Source of the DNA: DASXAI01 sp963728985
GTDB taxonomy: Bacteria; Actinomycetota; Acidimicrobiia; Acidimicrobiales; Ilumatobacteraceae
Assembly (NCBI GenBank): GCA_963728985.1
Contig: CAVSME010000002.1
Location: forward strand, 248,001-312,000
Direction of reading: 5' to 3'
DNA length: 64,000 bases
Notes under the pieces: generated by a model
Told to the model about the DNA's origin: nothing
Database searches by the model: none
Seen by the model: only the letters and a program-made list of their open reading frames with translations
In this document: piece by piece, positions 1-7,133 of the stretch
Layout of the letters: each line of letters opens with the position of its first letter
Position numbering within the stretch: the stretch's first letter is position 1
Translations under genes and position numbers: made by a program

Positions 1-656
1 GGGACGCTGCTCACGTGCATCCGCCGCAGGGTGGCCAGGGCCTCAACGTGGGCGTGCAGGATGCGGTGAACCTGGGCTGGAAGCTGGCCCAGGTGGTGAA
101 GCAGACATCACCCGAGAGCCTCCTGGACACGTATCACGCCGAACGGCACCCGGTCGGTGCGCGGGTGTTGCACAACACAATGGCGCAGGTCGCCCTCAGC
201 CGCCCCGACGAGCGGCACCAGGCGCTGCGCGACACCATGGCCGAATTGCTGAGCATGGACGAGCCGCGCCGGCGCATCGTCGGGATGATCTCAGGCCTCG
301 ACATCCACTACGACCTCGGTGCCGGACACGCGCTGCTCGGGCGGCGCATGCCCGATCTCGACATCCAGAGCGCTGACGGTCCCACGCGCGTCTTCAACCT
401 GCTGCACGACGCGCGGCCCGTGCTCCTCAACGTCGGCGTACCCGGCGGCTTCGACATCGCACCGTGGGCCGATCGGGTGCGGTTGGTCGACGCCCGCCAC
501 CAGGGCAGGTGGGAGCTACCGGTCATCGGCGAGGTCGCGCCGCCGCCGGCCGTGCTCATCCGACCGGACGGTCATGTCGCCTGGGCCGGTGACCTCACGG
601 ACCCGGCGTTGCCCCTGGCGCTGGCGACCTGGTTCGGGCCGGCCAGAGCGTCCTGA
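1..656 (+). CDS. FAD-dependent aromatic monooxygenase, C-terminal part (5' end outside window)
   Basis: The reading frame is open from the window edge (first full codon at base 3) and begins with D-A-A-H followed by HPPQGGQGLNVGVQDAVNL. This is the second FAD-binding signature of group A flavin monooxygenases of the PheA/TfdB/MhpA type (GDxxH...P.GGQGxNxGxxDAxNLxWKL). The remaining ~200 residues fit the substrate lid and the C-terminal thioredoxin-like domain of that family, ending near LIRPDGHVAWAG, the usual place where these proteins position the isoalloxazine side. Such enzymes hydroxylate phenols, polyketides or antibiotics with NADPH and O2. The substrate cannot be told from this fragment. 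The N-terminal Rossmann fold lies upstream of the window. Base usage is like that of its neighbours. Confidence 0.85.
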   Translation, partial: DAAHVHPPQGGQGLNVGVQDAVNLGWKLAQVVKQTSPESLLDTYHAERHPVGARVLHNTMAQVALSRPDERHQALRDTMAELLSMDEPRRRIVGMISGLDIHYDLGAGHALLGRRMPDLDIQSADGPTRVFNLLHDARPVLLNVGVPGGFDIAPWADRVRLVDARHQGRWELPVIGEVAPPPAVLIRPDGHVAWAGDLTDPALPLALATWFGPARAS

Positions 657-875
657 ACGTCGTTGGCTCGTGGGGGCCGAGATGCGCGAGCTGGCCGTGC
701 CGGAAGCCTTGACGATCTCGCGACATCGAATTCCAGCAATCGGCGTTTGGGTGCCGATTGCCTCGCCTGGCGGGCCGATCCGCACCCATGACCGAAACGG
801 CACCCAACGTCGCTCACGGATCGTGGCCACCGGCCCCCGCGCGGATCGCGAGCACCTATCCGCTCGCCCTCTCTG

Positions 876-1531
876 TCAGTTCGCTTTGACCGGCGCGCCG
901 GGGACGCCGAGGATCGAGCCGAGATCGACACCCGGAATCAGCGAGCGGCCCTGGGTGGCGAGCAGGTCGGTGAAGGCGGCCTGGAGCTTGGACTCGAGGA
1001 CGCCCCGCACGAGTCCCGGCACGATGACCGGTGCGTCCTTGCCCTCGTTCATCGTGTTCTGGGCACCGATCGCGAAGCCGGCCGGCGACCCGTCGCTCTG
1101 CGCGGCACCCATCAACCCGCCGAGGATCAACCACACCCCTCCCTCGGTCTTGGCGGCCTCCGCCGCCTCGCCGAGGAGGGTGATGCTGTCGATGTTCACC
1201 TTCCCGCGGCTGATGGTCAGCTTGTTGATCGTGGCGATCGGGTTCCCATCCTTCAGGACCTGGCCTGGATCGCCCGGATCTGCGCCTCGATCTCGGGATC
1301 CAGGTGCAGCTTGTACGGACTGTCGGTCGGCGGCCGGTACCCGTGGGGCTCGCGCCGGACGGATGCCGGCCGCGTGATCAGCTGGGTGACGGCCCGGTTC
1401 CCGGCCGTTCGTTGCAGGCGCCTCAGCAGGGCGGGTGCGGTAGGCGTGGCGTTCGTCTCGCCCGGGCGATGCGCGATCCGCCCTCGATCGGCGTCAGGCG
1501 TCCGGTGCCCAGGCTCGTGATGGGCAGGCAC
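876..1531 (-). pseudogene. Frameshifted protein with eCIS/DUF4157-type N-terminal motif (LQRTAGNRAV)
   Basis: Two reading frames join into one protein. The first runs from GTG 1531 (Shine-Dalgarno GGGGAGG about 8 nt upstream) to a TGA at 1253 and contains LLRRLQRTAGNRAVTQLI. This matches the LQRxAGNxAVxxLL tag known from actinobacterial polymorphic toxins and cargo of extracellular contractile injection systems. The second frame continues without a start codon (VLKDGNPIATINKLTISRG) and ends at 876. Overlap of the two frames near 1253-1265 indicates a one-base indel. The C-terminal part is Gly/Ala-rich with no domain I recognise. A longer frame reaches TTG 1627 but would cross the operator at 1608-1631, so I prefer 1531. 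No contractile-tail genes are nearby. It may be an intact gene hit by a sequencing error. Confidence 0.5.
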
Positions 1532-1602
1532 TGGCGAACCCTCCCCGCTTCCATCGGGTGCGCGGACCCGACGTCGCCCGCAGTCTGCCAGGTCGGCCGC
1601 AC

Positions 1603-1631
1603 TTGACATAGTTGCCCCACTGAGCAACTAT
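1603..1631 (+). promoter_or_regulatory. Promoter and ArsR-type operator of the VOC-ArsR-SRPBCC operon
   Basis: A consensus -35 TTGACA (1603-1608) is followed 17 bp later by a weak -10 AACTAT (1626-1631), 7 nt before the ATG at 1639, so the transcript would be leaderless. A perfect inverted repeat ATAGTTGC-N8-GCAACTAT (1608-1615 and 1624-1631) fills the spacer and covers the -10. That is the placement expected for steric repression by the ArsR protein encoded as the second gene. Confidence 0.7.
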
Positions 1632-1638
1632 TTCCCAC

Positions 1639-2103
1639 ATGGAACATCATGTCTTCACGTCGAGCGTCCACTACCGGGATCCGAAGGCGGCGCTGGCCTG
1701 GCTGGAGCGGGCGTTCGGCTTCGAGACCACGATGGCCATCGACGGGCCCGCCGACGCTCCCGCGATGTGCCACTACGAGATGAGCTGTGCCGGCCAGGGA
1801 CGGGTCATGGTCGGGGGCGAGTGGGCCCCGTGGGTCCACAGTCCCGCCGACATCGGCGGTGCGAACACGCAGTACGTGCATGTGCAGCTGTCGAGTGGCG
1901 TCGACCAGCACTGTGAGCGAGCGCGGGCGGCCGGCGCGACGATCGCCGCGGAGCCCGAGGATCAGTTCTACGGCGACCGCACCTACCGGGCCCTCGACCC
2001 CGAAGGCCACTGCTGGACGTTCTCGTCGCACGTCCGCGACGTCACCCGCGCCGAGGCCGAGGCCGCCATCGGGCAACCGATCACCGCCACCAACTGGCAG
2101 TGA
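1639..2103 (+). CDS. VOC (glyoxalase/bleomycin-resistance) family protein
   Basis: A 154-residue protein with the paired beta-alpha-beta-beta-beta layout of the vicinal oxygen chelate fold. It opens with VHYRDPKAALAWLERAFGFE, typical of PhnB-like and other stand-alone VOC proteins, and ends its metal-binding half with RTYRALDPEGHCWTFSSH, where a conserved Asp-Pro-Glu-Gly-His turn is followed by a WTF strand. Members bind a divalent metal or sequester small molecules, and the substrate here is unknown. It is the first gene of a three-gene operon. Its TGA overlaps the GTG of the ArsR gene by 4 bp, which implies translational coupling. Pairing of a VOC protein with ArsR and SRPBCC partners is common in Actinobacteria. 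Confidence 0.85.
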   Translation: MEHHVFTSSVHYRDPKAALAWLERAFGFETTMAIDGPADAPAMCHYEMSCAGQGRVMVGGEWAPWVHSPADIGGANTQYVHVQLSSGVDQHCERARAAGATIAAEPEDQFYGDRTYRALDPEGHCWTFSSHVRDVTRAEAEAAIGQPITATNWQ

Positions 2104-2438
2104 GCGAAGCCCCAGCAGCGCCACTCGACGACACGCTGACGGCGCTGGCCGATCCCATCCGGCGGCGAGCCGTCGAGCTGCTGGCCGAACGACCCCGCCG
2201 GGCTGGTGAGCTCGCCACTGAGCTGGCCACCACTCCGTCGGCGATGAGCAAGCATCTGCGGGTGCTGCGCCAGCGGGGCCTCGTCACCGAGACCCACCCC
2301 GACTTCGACGCCCGCGTCCGGATCTACGCCCTGCGCTCGGCGCCGATGACCGAGTTGCGCCGCTGGCTCGACACCGCCGAGCGGGCCTGGACCGAGCAAC
2401 TGACCGCCTTCGCCGCCCACCTCGAGCGCGAGGCATGA
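2100..2438 (+). CDS. ArsR-family HTH transcriptional regulator
   Basis: 112 residues. The N-terminal ALADPIRRRAVELLAERPRRAGELA followed by SAMSKHLRVLRQRGLV is the classical ArsR winged helix-turn-helix with the recognition helix SKHLRVLRQ at about residues 50-58. No cysteine pairs for metal sensing are seen, so it belongs to the non-metal group that usually travels with SRPBCC proteins. GTG start overlaps the upstream stop (GTGA) and its own stop overlaps the next ATG (ATGA). It probably represses the operon through the palindrome at 1608-1631. Confidence 0.92.
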   Translation: MSEAPAAPLDDTLTALADPIRRRAVELLAERPRRAGELATELATTPSAMSKHLRVLRQRGLVTETHPDFDARVRIYALRSAPMTELRRWLDTAERAWTEQLTAFAAHLEREA

Positions 2439-2932
2439 CCGACTCGTCACGAGTGCTGGTCGCGTTACGAGTGCCCGCCAGCGCGGAGCGGGCCTTCGCC
2501 ACCTTCACCGAACAGATCGCCGACTGGTGGCAACCGAACGGCCTGTTCCAGTTCACCGATCGCCAGAGCGGGACCCTCGCCTTCGAGCCCGGCCCGGCCG
2601 GACGGCTGGTCGAGACCTACCCGGACGGCGAGTCCTTCGTCATCGGCCACATCCGCGTGTGGGAACCGCCGCATCGCCTCGTCGTCACCTGGCGCCACGC
2701 CAGCTTCGCGGCCGACCAGGAGACCGAGCTCCACGTGAGCTTCGACGCCGTCGACGACGACGCCACGCGCACCCGTGTCACCGTCGAGCACTTCGGCTGG
2801 GACACAATCCCGGCCGAGGATGCCGCCCGCCACGGCTTCCCCCTGGCGACCTTCCAGCTCCGCTTCGCGGAATGGTGGCAGCGTCTGCTCCATGCGCTCA
2901 CCGAGATCGCGACGCAAGACCTCCGGAGGTGA
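2435..2932 (+). CDS. SRPBCC (AHSA1-like) domain protein
   Basis: 165 residues with the START/AHSA1 pattern: VPASAERAFATFTE at the N-terminus, ADWWQPN, GHIRVWEPPHRLVVTW in the central sheet and a C-terminal helix FAEWWQRLLHAL. The fold forms a hydrophobic ligand cavity, and no enzymatic activity can be assigned. Third gene of the VOC-ArsR-SRPBCC operon, coupled by an ATGA overlap. In this family the SRPBCC protein is usually co-regulated with, and sometimes fused to, the ArsR regulator. A fused version occurs at 5973-6797 in this window. Confidence 0.88.
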   Translation: MTDSSRVLVALRVPASAERAFATFTEQIADWWQPNGLFQFTDRQSGTLAFEPGPAGRLVETYPDGESFVIGHIRVWEPPHRLVVTWRHASFAADQETELHVSFDAVDDDATRTRVTVEHFGWDTIPAEDAARHGFPLATFQLRFAEWWQRLLHALTEIATQDLRR

Positions 2933-2958
2933 CGGCCCCGCTCGGGCATGCTGTCGCG

Positions 2959-3414
2959 ATGGCAAAGTGGGAAGACCTCGAGCGGGAGGAACCCGCTTTC
3001 GCGACGAGGGTGCGCGCCCTGTTCGACGCCCGCAAGCACAAGACGCTCGCCACGCTGCGCGCCGATGGATCGCCCCGCATGTCCGGCATCGAGGTGGAGT
3101 TCAACGACGGCGAGCTCACGTTCGGCTCGATGCCGGGCGCCCGCAAGGCGGCCGATCTGATCCGTGACCCGCGGTTCGCGTTGCACGGGCCCACCGTGGA
3201 CCCGCCCGAGGACAACCCGGCCGGTTGGCCGGGAGAGGCGAAGGTGGCCGGTCGGGCCGTCCTGGTCGGCGACCTGGAGGGCGAGACCGCTGGTCAGCTG
3301 TTCCGCGCCGAGCTCGACGAGGTGGTGTTGACCCGGTTGACCGATGCCGGCGACCGGTTGCTGGTCGAGGTGTGGCGGCCCGGTGTGCCCCTGCGCCGCA
3401 TCGAGCGGGACTGA
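2959..3414 (+). CDS. Pyridoxamine 5'-phosphate oxidase-like FMN-binding protein
   Basis: 151 residues from ATG 2959. The start is chosen because the upstream part of the same open frame lies inside the SRPBCC gene. The segment FATRVRALFDARKHKTLATLRADGSPRMSGIEV is the signature of the split-barrel FMN/F420-binding superfamily (PPOX class, TIGR03618-like), in which a Lys/Arg-rich loop binds cofactor phosphate. It continues with PGARKAADLIRDPRFALH, which is typical of actinobacterial F420/FMN reductases of unknown substrate. True vitamin B6 oxidases are longer and carry a C-terminal dimerisation motif that is absent here. It lies 26 bp after the SRPBCC gene and 8 bp before the SDR gene, so co-transcription is likely. 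Confidence 0.85.
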   Translation: MAKWEDLEREEPAFATRVRALFDARKHKTLATLRADGSPRMSGIEVEFNDGELTFGSMPGARKAADLIRDPRFALHGPTVDPPEDNPAGWPGEAKVAGRAVLVGDLEGETAGQLFRAELDEVVLTRLTDAGDRLLVEVWRPGVPLRRIERD

Positions 3415-3422
3415 GTCCGTCG

Positions 3423-4178
3423 GTGAGCGAGCTGGGCGGCGTCCGTGTGCTGGTCACCGGCGCGACCAGCGGGCTCGGTGGCGCCATGGCCGCCGCCCTT
3501 GTCGGCGCCGGCGCCCGGGTGATGGTGACCAGTCGCGACGAGACTCGGGCGGACGCGACCGCCGCCGCGTTCGGCCCGTCGGCCATCCCGTGTCAGCTCG
3601 ACGTGCGTGACGAGCGCTCGGTCGCCACCTGTGTGGCTCGCGCGGTCGGTGCCTGGGGCGGCATCGACATGCTTGTCAACAACGCCGGCATCGGCATGCG
3701 GACGGTCAACCCGCGCTTCCTGTCCGAGCCGCAGGGGTTCTGGGAGGTCGGGCCGGACGGGTTCCGCGCCGTGGTGGAGACCAAGCTCGTCGGCTGCTTC
3801 CTGATGGCACGGGAGGTGGTGCCGTTGATGCTCCGCGCTGGCGGCGGGCGGATCGTGAACATCTCGATGAACGAGCAGACCATGGTGCGGCGCGGCTTCG
3901 TGCCTTACGGCCCGGCGGGTGCTGGCGTCGAGGCCCTGTCGCGGGTGATGGCCGCCGACCTGGCCGGCTCGCCGGTGACGGTCAACCTCCTACTGCCCGG
4001 GGGCGGCACCCGGACGGGGATGGTGCCCGATGAGGTGCCTGCCGAGGTTCGGGCCCGCCTGCTCGACCCGGCCGTGATGGGGCCGCCGATCGTCTGGCTG
4101 GCGTCCGACCAGGCCGCCGGCATGCACGACCGGCGCATCGTGGCCACGGAGTTCGACGCGTCGTCGGCGGCTCCGTGA
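3423..4178 (+). CDS. Short-chain dehydrogenase/reductase with altered catalytic site
   Basis: 251 residues from GTG 3423. A TGATSGLG nucleotide-binding loop opens the protein, followed by the DVRD acidic site, the NNAGIG motif after LVNNAG and a serine strand IVNISMNE. These make it a classical SDR with NAD(P) binding. The active-site region reads YGPAGAGVEAL: the tyrosine is present, but the lysine four residues later (YxxxK, normally YSASKAGVEAL) is a glycine. That lysine lowers the tyrosine pKa and holds the nicotinamide ribose, so oxidoreductase activity is doubtful. Also unusual is GGGTRTGM in place of the PG-x-V/I-x-T motif. It may bind a dinucleotide without catalysis, or may be drifting. 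It follows the PPOX gene closely. Confidence 0.85.
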   Translation: MSELGGVRVLVTGATSGLGGAMAAALVGAGARVMVTSRDETRADATAAAFGPSAIPCQLDVRDERSVATCVARAVGAWGGIDMLVNNAGIGMRTVNPRFLSEPQGFWEVGPDGFRAVVETKLVGCFLMAREVVPLMLRAGGGRIVNISMNEQTMVRRGFVPYGPAGAGVEALSRVMAADLAGSPVTVNLLLPGGGTRTGMVPDEVPAEVRARLLDPAVMGPPIVWLASDQAAGMHDRRIVATEFDASSAAP

Positions 4179-4183
4179 CGCCA

Positions 4184-4626
4184 CATGAACGCTGTCGAAA
4201 CGCTGCGCGACCCCGGCACCGTTCTCACCCGCCCAACCTGCTCCACGGCGTGGCCGGTGACGCCGCCTACATCGCGTTGTTCCTCGCTCAGCGCACGAGC
4301 GGTCCGGTGGTCCTCGTCGGTCACCCATGCGGTGGTGTCGTCATCACGAACGCCGGCACGGGTGGCGGCGACGTCAAGGCGCTGGTCTACATCGACACGT
4401 TCATCCCCGACGTGGGCGGGACCGTGTTCCAGATCTCCCGGAGGCGGACCGCTGGCTGATCGTCGCCAGCCAGCGTCCGATCTCGTTGAGCGCCAACATC
4501 TCGCCGACGGAGACGGCGGCGTGGTCGACGATCACCGAGGTGGCCGGGTCCCACGTGTCGATGGTGTCGCACCCGTCGGTGACGGTCGACGCCATCTTGG
4601 CCGCGGTCGCCGCCGTCGGGGACTGA
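4184..4626 (+). pseudogene. Alpha/beta hydrolase remnant
   Basis: Two frames together resemble the actinobacterial alpha/beta hydrolases that read LRGVAGDAAYLASFL...GPVVLVGHSYGG...VKALVYI. Here the first frame gives LHGVAGDAAYIALFLAQ, VVLVGHPCGGVVITNA and VKALVYIDTF. After a frameshift near 4440 the second gives ADRWLIVASQRPISLSAN and SHVSMVSHP. The N-terminal strand with the oxyanion HG motif is missing, the nucleophile serine of GHSYGG is replaced by proline, and the middle of the lid and the catalytic Asp region are deleted. The gene cannot make an active hydrolase. It lies directly behind the SDR gene, suggesting a decayed operon member. Confidence 0.8.
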
Positions 4627-4644
4627 CGCCCGCCGTCGCTGCCG

Positions 4645-5160
4645 TCAGGCGTTGGCCTCCCGGCGGGGCAGCTTCCAGTTGGGCCGCACGAAGTGGCAGG
4701 TGTAACCGGCCGGGTAGTGCAGCAGGTAGTCCTGGTGCTCGGGCTCGGCCTCCCAGAACGGACCGACCGGGGCGACCTCGGTGACGACCTTGCCGGGCCA
4801 CAGCCCCGAGGCGTCCACGTCGGCAATGGTGTCTTCCGCGACCTTGCGCTGCTCGTCGTCGGTGTAGAAGATCGCCGATCGATAGCTGGTGCCGAGGTCG
4901 TTGCCTTGGCGGTTCTTCGTCGTCGGGTCGTGGATCTGGAAGAAGAACTCGAGCAGGTCCCGGAACGACATCTGCTCGGGGTCGAAGATGATCTCGATCG
5001 CCTCGGCGTGGCTGCCGTGGTTGCGGTACGTGGCGTTGGGGACGTCGCCACCGCTGTAGCCCACGCGGGTCGAGATCACGCCGGGAAGCTTGCGGATCAG
5101 GTCCTGCACACCCCAGAAGCACCCTCCGGCGAGGACGGCCCTCTCCGTGACCTGACTCAT
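4645..5160 (-). CDS. msrA: Peptide-methionine (S)-S-oxide reductase MsrA
   Basis: 171 residues. The active-site motif GGCFWG holds the catalytic Cys14, and the family features GVISTRVGYSGGD, YRNHGSHAEAIEI and HDPTTKNRQGNDLGTSYRS are all present. The enzyme reduces methionine-S-sulfoxide in proteins with electrons from thioredoxin, repairing oxidative damage in the cytoplasm. Length fits the family. The C-terminus lacks an obvious pair of resolving cysteines apart from the single Cys in GYTCHF, so recycling may use that cysteine. It is the only gene on this strand here, with an 18-bp gap to the hydrolase remnant on the opposite strand. Confidence 0.97.
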   Translation of the reverse strand: MSQVTERAVLAGGCFWGVQDLIRKLPGVISTRVGYSGGDVPNATYRNHGSHAEAIEIIFDPEQMSFRDLLEFFFQIHDPTTKNRQGNDLGTSYRSAIFYTDDEQRKVAEDTIADVDASGLWPGKVVTEVAPVGPFWEAEPEHQDYLLHYPAGYTCHFVRPNWKLPRREANA

Positions 5161-5274
5161 CCTGGTCTCCTTCAGTCGAAGAACGGCGACGAAATTGTCT
5201 CATGAAGCACAACGCCGCGGTGCCGCGAGCGATTCCCCGGCGCTCTGGCCCGGCCATGACCGGTGTCGCACGGC

Positions 5275-5640
5275 TCAGTCGGGGAGTTGGTCGAGCAGCC
5301 AGGTGGGGCCCACCACGTCGGCGCCGCTCGTGCGCACCCGCTCCGCCAGCCCGCGGTCGGCGGAGACCACTACGACCGGCCCGCCGGCGCCGGCGGCCAA
5401 CGCGACGATGGTGTCGTCACCGCTGCCGGCGGCATGGACGATCTCGACACCGGCGTCCAGCGCCGGGTCAACGCCCTTCTTGAACTGCCCTTCCAGCACG
5501 ACGACGACTGGTGGCGGCAGGCGGCCTTCGGCGGTGGCGAGCCGCACCCGTCTCGTCAGCTCGCGCGCCGCCGCCGGCCGGTCGCGCCACCAGCCCGTCG
5601 GCCGGGACCCGATGACGTTGGCGGCGTCGATCAGGAGCAC
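5275..5640 (-). CDS. Small NYN/PIN-like domain protein
   Basis: 121 residues from GTG 5640, chosen because VLLIDAANVIGSRPTGWWRD is the conserved N-terminus of this actinobacterial family (usual form MRVLLVDAANVVGSRPDGWWRD). Asp5 in the first strand, a second acidic cluster GSGDDTI and Asp in VVVSADRGL match the metal-binding aspartates of the NYN (YacP-like) nuclease fold. The role in vivo is unknown; public entries of this group are often labelled NTP pyrophosphohydrolase without proof. Longer starts upstream exist but run into the PIN remnant, so they are unlikely. Confidence 0.75.
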   Translation of the reverse strand: MLLIDAANVIGSRPTGWWRDRPAAARELTRRVRLATAEGRLPPPVVVVLEGQFKKGVDPALDAGVEIVHAAGSGDDTIVALAAGAGGPVVVVSADRGLAERVRTSGADVVGPTWLLDQLPD

Positions 5641-5644
5641 GCGT

Positions 5645-5902
5645 CGCCAGCTCGCGAGCTTGGGCGGCCAGGATCGCATCACCGTCGAGCGCGGCCGGAT
5701 GAGCGGTTGGCCGGCCGAGGTTCCGGGCCCTCGCCCACAGAGCAGCGGCGTCCCGCATGGCGGCCGAGGTGATGGCGTGGAAGCCGAAACCAGCGCCAAG
5801 CTCGTCGAGCCGCGCCAGGCCTTGCTGCTTGTCGGCCCGCAGAAGCTCGCGCCGCACTTCGTAGTCGGCGATCTCGGGGATGACGATCTCATCACCTTGG
5901 TC
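5645..5902 (-). pseudogene. VapC-type PIN domain remnant
   Basis: A stretch of 86 codons reads VIPEIADYEVRRELLRADK...ITSAAMRDAAALWARAR...GRPTAHPAALDGDAILAAQA. This is the central and C-terminal part of a VapC-like PIN toxin (normally starting MRYLLDTNVVS). The N-terminal strand with the first catalytic Asp is absent and no start codon or Shine-Dalgarno precedes it. The acidic residues DGDAILAAQA are kept. No antitoxin gene is adjacent. It abuts the start of the NYN gene. Confidence 0.65.
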
Positions 5903-5972
5903 GAGTCGTCCCGGACCGCCGATCAGCGGAGGTCTCTCATCAGCGCTCTCGCCGGGGACCGATCGGGACCGA

Positions 5973-6797
5973 TCAGGCGGCTGATTCGGTGGGGGCTCGG
6001 CCGGTCTCGAGGAGCGTCTTGAGCGCGGCCAGCACCTGGGGCCAGCCGCCGCTGACCGCTGTGAGCACCGCGCTGTCGGGGTCACTGGCCTCGTGGATCA
6101 CCGTCAGCTTCACCATGGGCTGCTGGTCCTCGATCTCGAAGGTGACCTTCGATCGTGGCTCTGCCGCGTAGGACTTCTGCTGTTCGCCGCTGAAGCCGAT
6201 GGCGTCGGCCCACTCCGGCGTGAACGTGTGCCAGGTGTAGGCCAGCCGCGTGTACGGGTCGGACTCCAGGACCACCTGCGCGGGATCGTCGATCCGAACG
6301 CCCTGGTTGTCCCAGACCATCGGCGAGCCTGCCTTCCAGTCGGTGTCGAAGGTGGTGTTCCAGTAGCGCTTGGTGAAGGTGGGGTCGGTCAGTCCGCGCC
6401 ACAGTTGCTCGGGTGTCGTGCGGATGTAGGTCGTGTAGACGAAGGTCGGGTTGGACATCGGGGCCTCCTCGAGGGCTCGTTTGAGATCGGCCAGGGCTTC
6501 GGCCCGGCCGCGGTCGTAGTGACTGATCCACCGCTCGGCGATCTCGTTGATCGGGGCGGCGTTGAGGTAGTGCAACTTCTCGCGACCGTGGCGCACGGTC
6601 GTCACGAGGCCGGCCGCCTCGAGGATCGCCAGGTGCTTGCTCACCGATTGCCTGGCCATGTCCAAGTCGGCGCACAGCTCCCGCAGGTTCTGGCCGCTGC
6701 GGGCGCGCAGGCTGTCCAGCAGCTGGCGGCGGCTCGGGTCGGCCAGCGCCCGAAAGACCTCGTCCACGGTCGACGCGTCTTCCGCCGTCAACCCCAC
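5973..6797 (-). CDS. ArsR-family regulator fused to SRPBCC domain
   Basis: 274 residues. Residues about 10-95 form an ArsR winged helix: DEVFRALADPSRRQLLDSL, then MARQSVSKHLAILEAAGLV with recognition helix SVSKHLAIL. After a short linker (LADLKRALEEAP) residues about 112-270 form an AHSA1/SRPBCC domain beginning SNPTFVYTTYIRTTPEQLW with the typical TDPTFTKRYW helix and GGWPQVLAALKTLLETG end helix. An internal Met at the fusion point (AP-MSN) could also serve as a start for the SRPBCC domain alone. The fused domain may bind the inducing ligand, making a one-protein sensor. Autoregulation is likely through the two palindromes at 6865-6909. Confidence 0.92.
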   Translation of the reverse strand: MGLTAEDASTVDEVFRALADPSRRQLLDSLRARSGQNLRELCADLDMARQSVSKHLAILEAAGLVTTVRHGREKLHYLNAAPINEIAERWISHYDRGRAEALADLKRALEEAPMSNPTFVYTTYIRTTPEQLWRGLTDPTFTKRYWNTTFDTDWKAGSPMVWDNQGVRIDDPAQVVLESDPYTRLAYTWHTFTPEWADAIGFSGEQQKSYAAEPRSKVTFEIEDQQPMVKLTVIHEASDPDSAVLTAVSGGWPQVLAALKTLLETGRAPTESAA

Positions 6798-6864
6798 CGG
6801 CTGATCGTGGCGATGCCTTCGGTGCGGTGGCGGATGTCGGTCATGGTCAACCCTCCGGGTTCAT

Positions 6865-6916
6865 GCAGCCATCTGGCTGCCTGTCCATGATGCGCAGCCA
6901 TTCGGCTGCCTGTCAA
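6865..6916 (-). promoter_or_regulatory. Promoter with two tandem palindromic operators (ArsR-SRPBCC gene)
   Basis: On the minus strand a consensus -35 TTGACA lies at 6916-6911 and a -10-like CATCAT near 6892-6887. Two dyads, GCAGCCATTCGGCTGC (6894-6909) and GCAGCCATCTGGCTGC (6865-6880), share the following CTGTC and begin 29 bp apart. The first fills the -35/-10 spacer exactly and the second lies just after the -10. This is the arrangement expected for autorepression of the regulator that starts at 6797. Confidence 0.65.
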
Positions 6917-7025
6917 GGGTTCAGGTCACAAGGGGCTGCCGGCCGGCCTGTGTGACAGGAATCGCGACAATGTGGTGATTTCGCGCCCACAAGGCTGCGG
7001 ACCCACCGAACACCGGACGCGCATG

Positions 7026-7061
7026 TAGGGACCGTGTCCGCGCAAGATAGGGAGCGTGTCC
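7026..7061 (+). repeat. Direct repeat pair upstream of the lipoprotein gene
   Basis: TAGGGACCGTGTCC (7026-7039) and TAGGGAGCGTGTCC (7048-7061) differ at one base and are spaced 22 bp start to start, two helical turns. They lie about 75 bp before the Shine-Dalgarno AAGGAGGA of the gene at 7134. A regulator site is possible, but no protein can be named. The rest of the 336-bp gap 6798-7133 holds only the tandem operators listed separately. Confidence 0.4.
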
Positions 7062-7133
7062 CGATGTGCGGATCGGGGACTCTTCGTACCGTCCTCCCGA
7101 CACGACACACCGTCGTGAAGGAGGAACCCCCCA

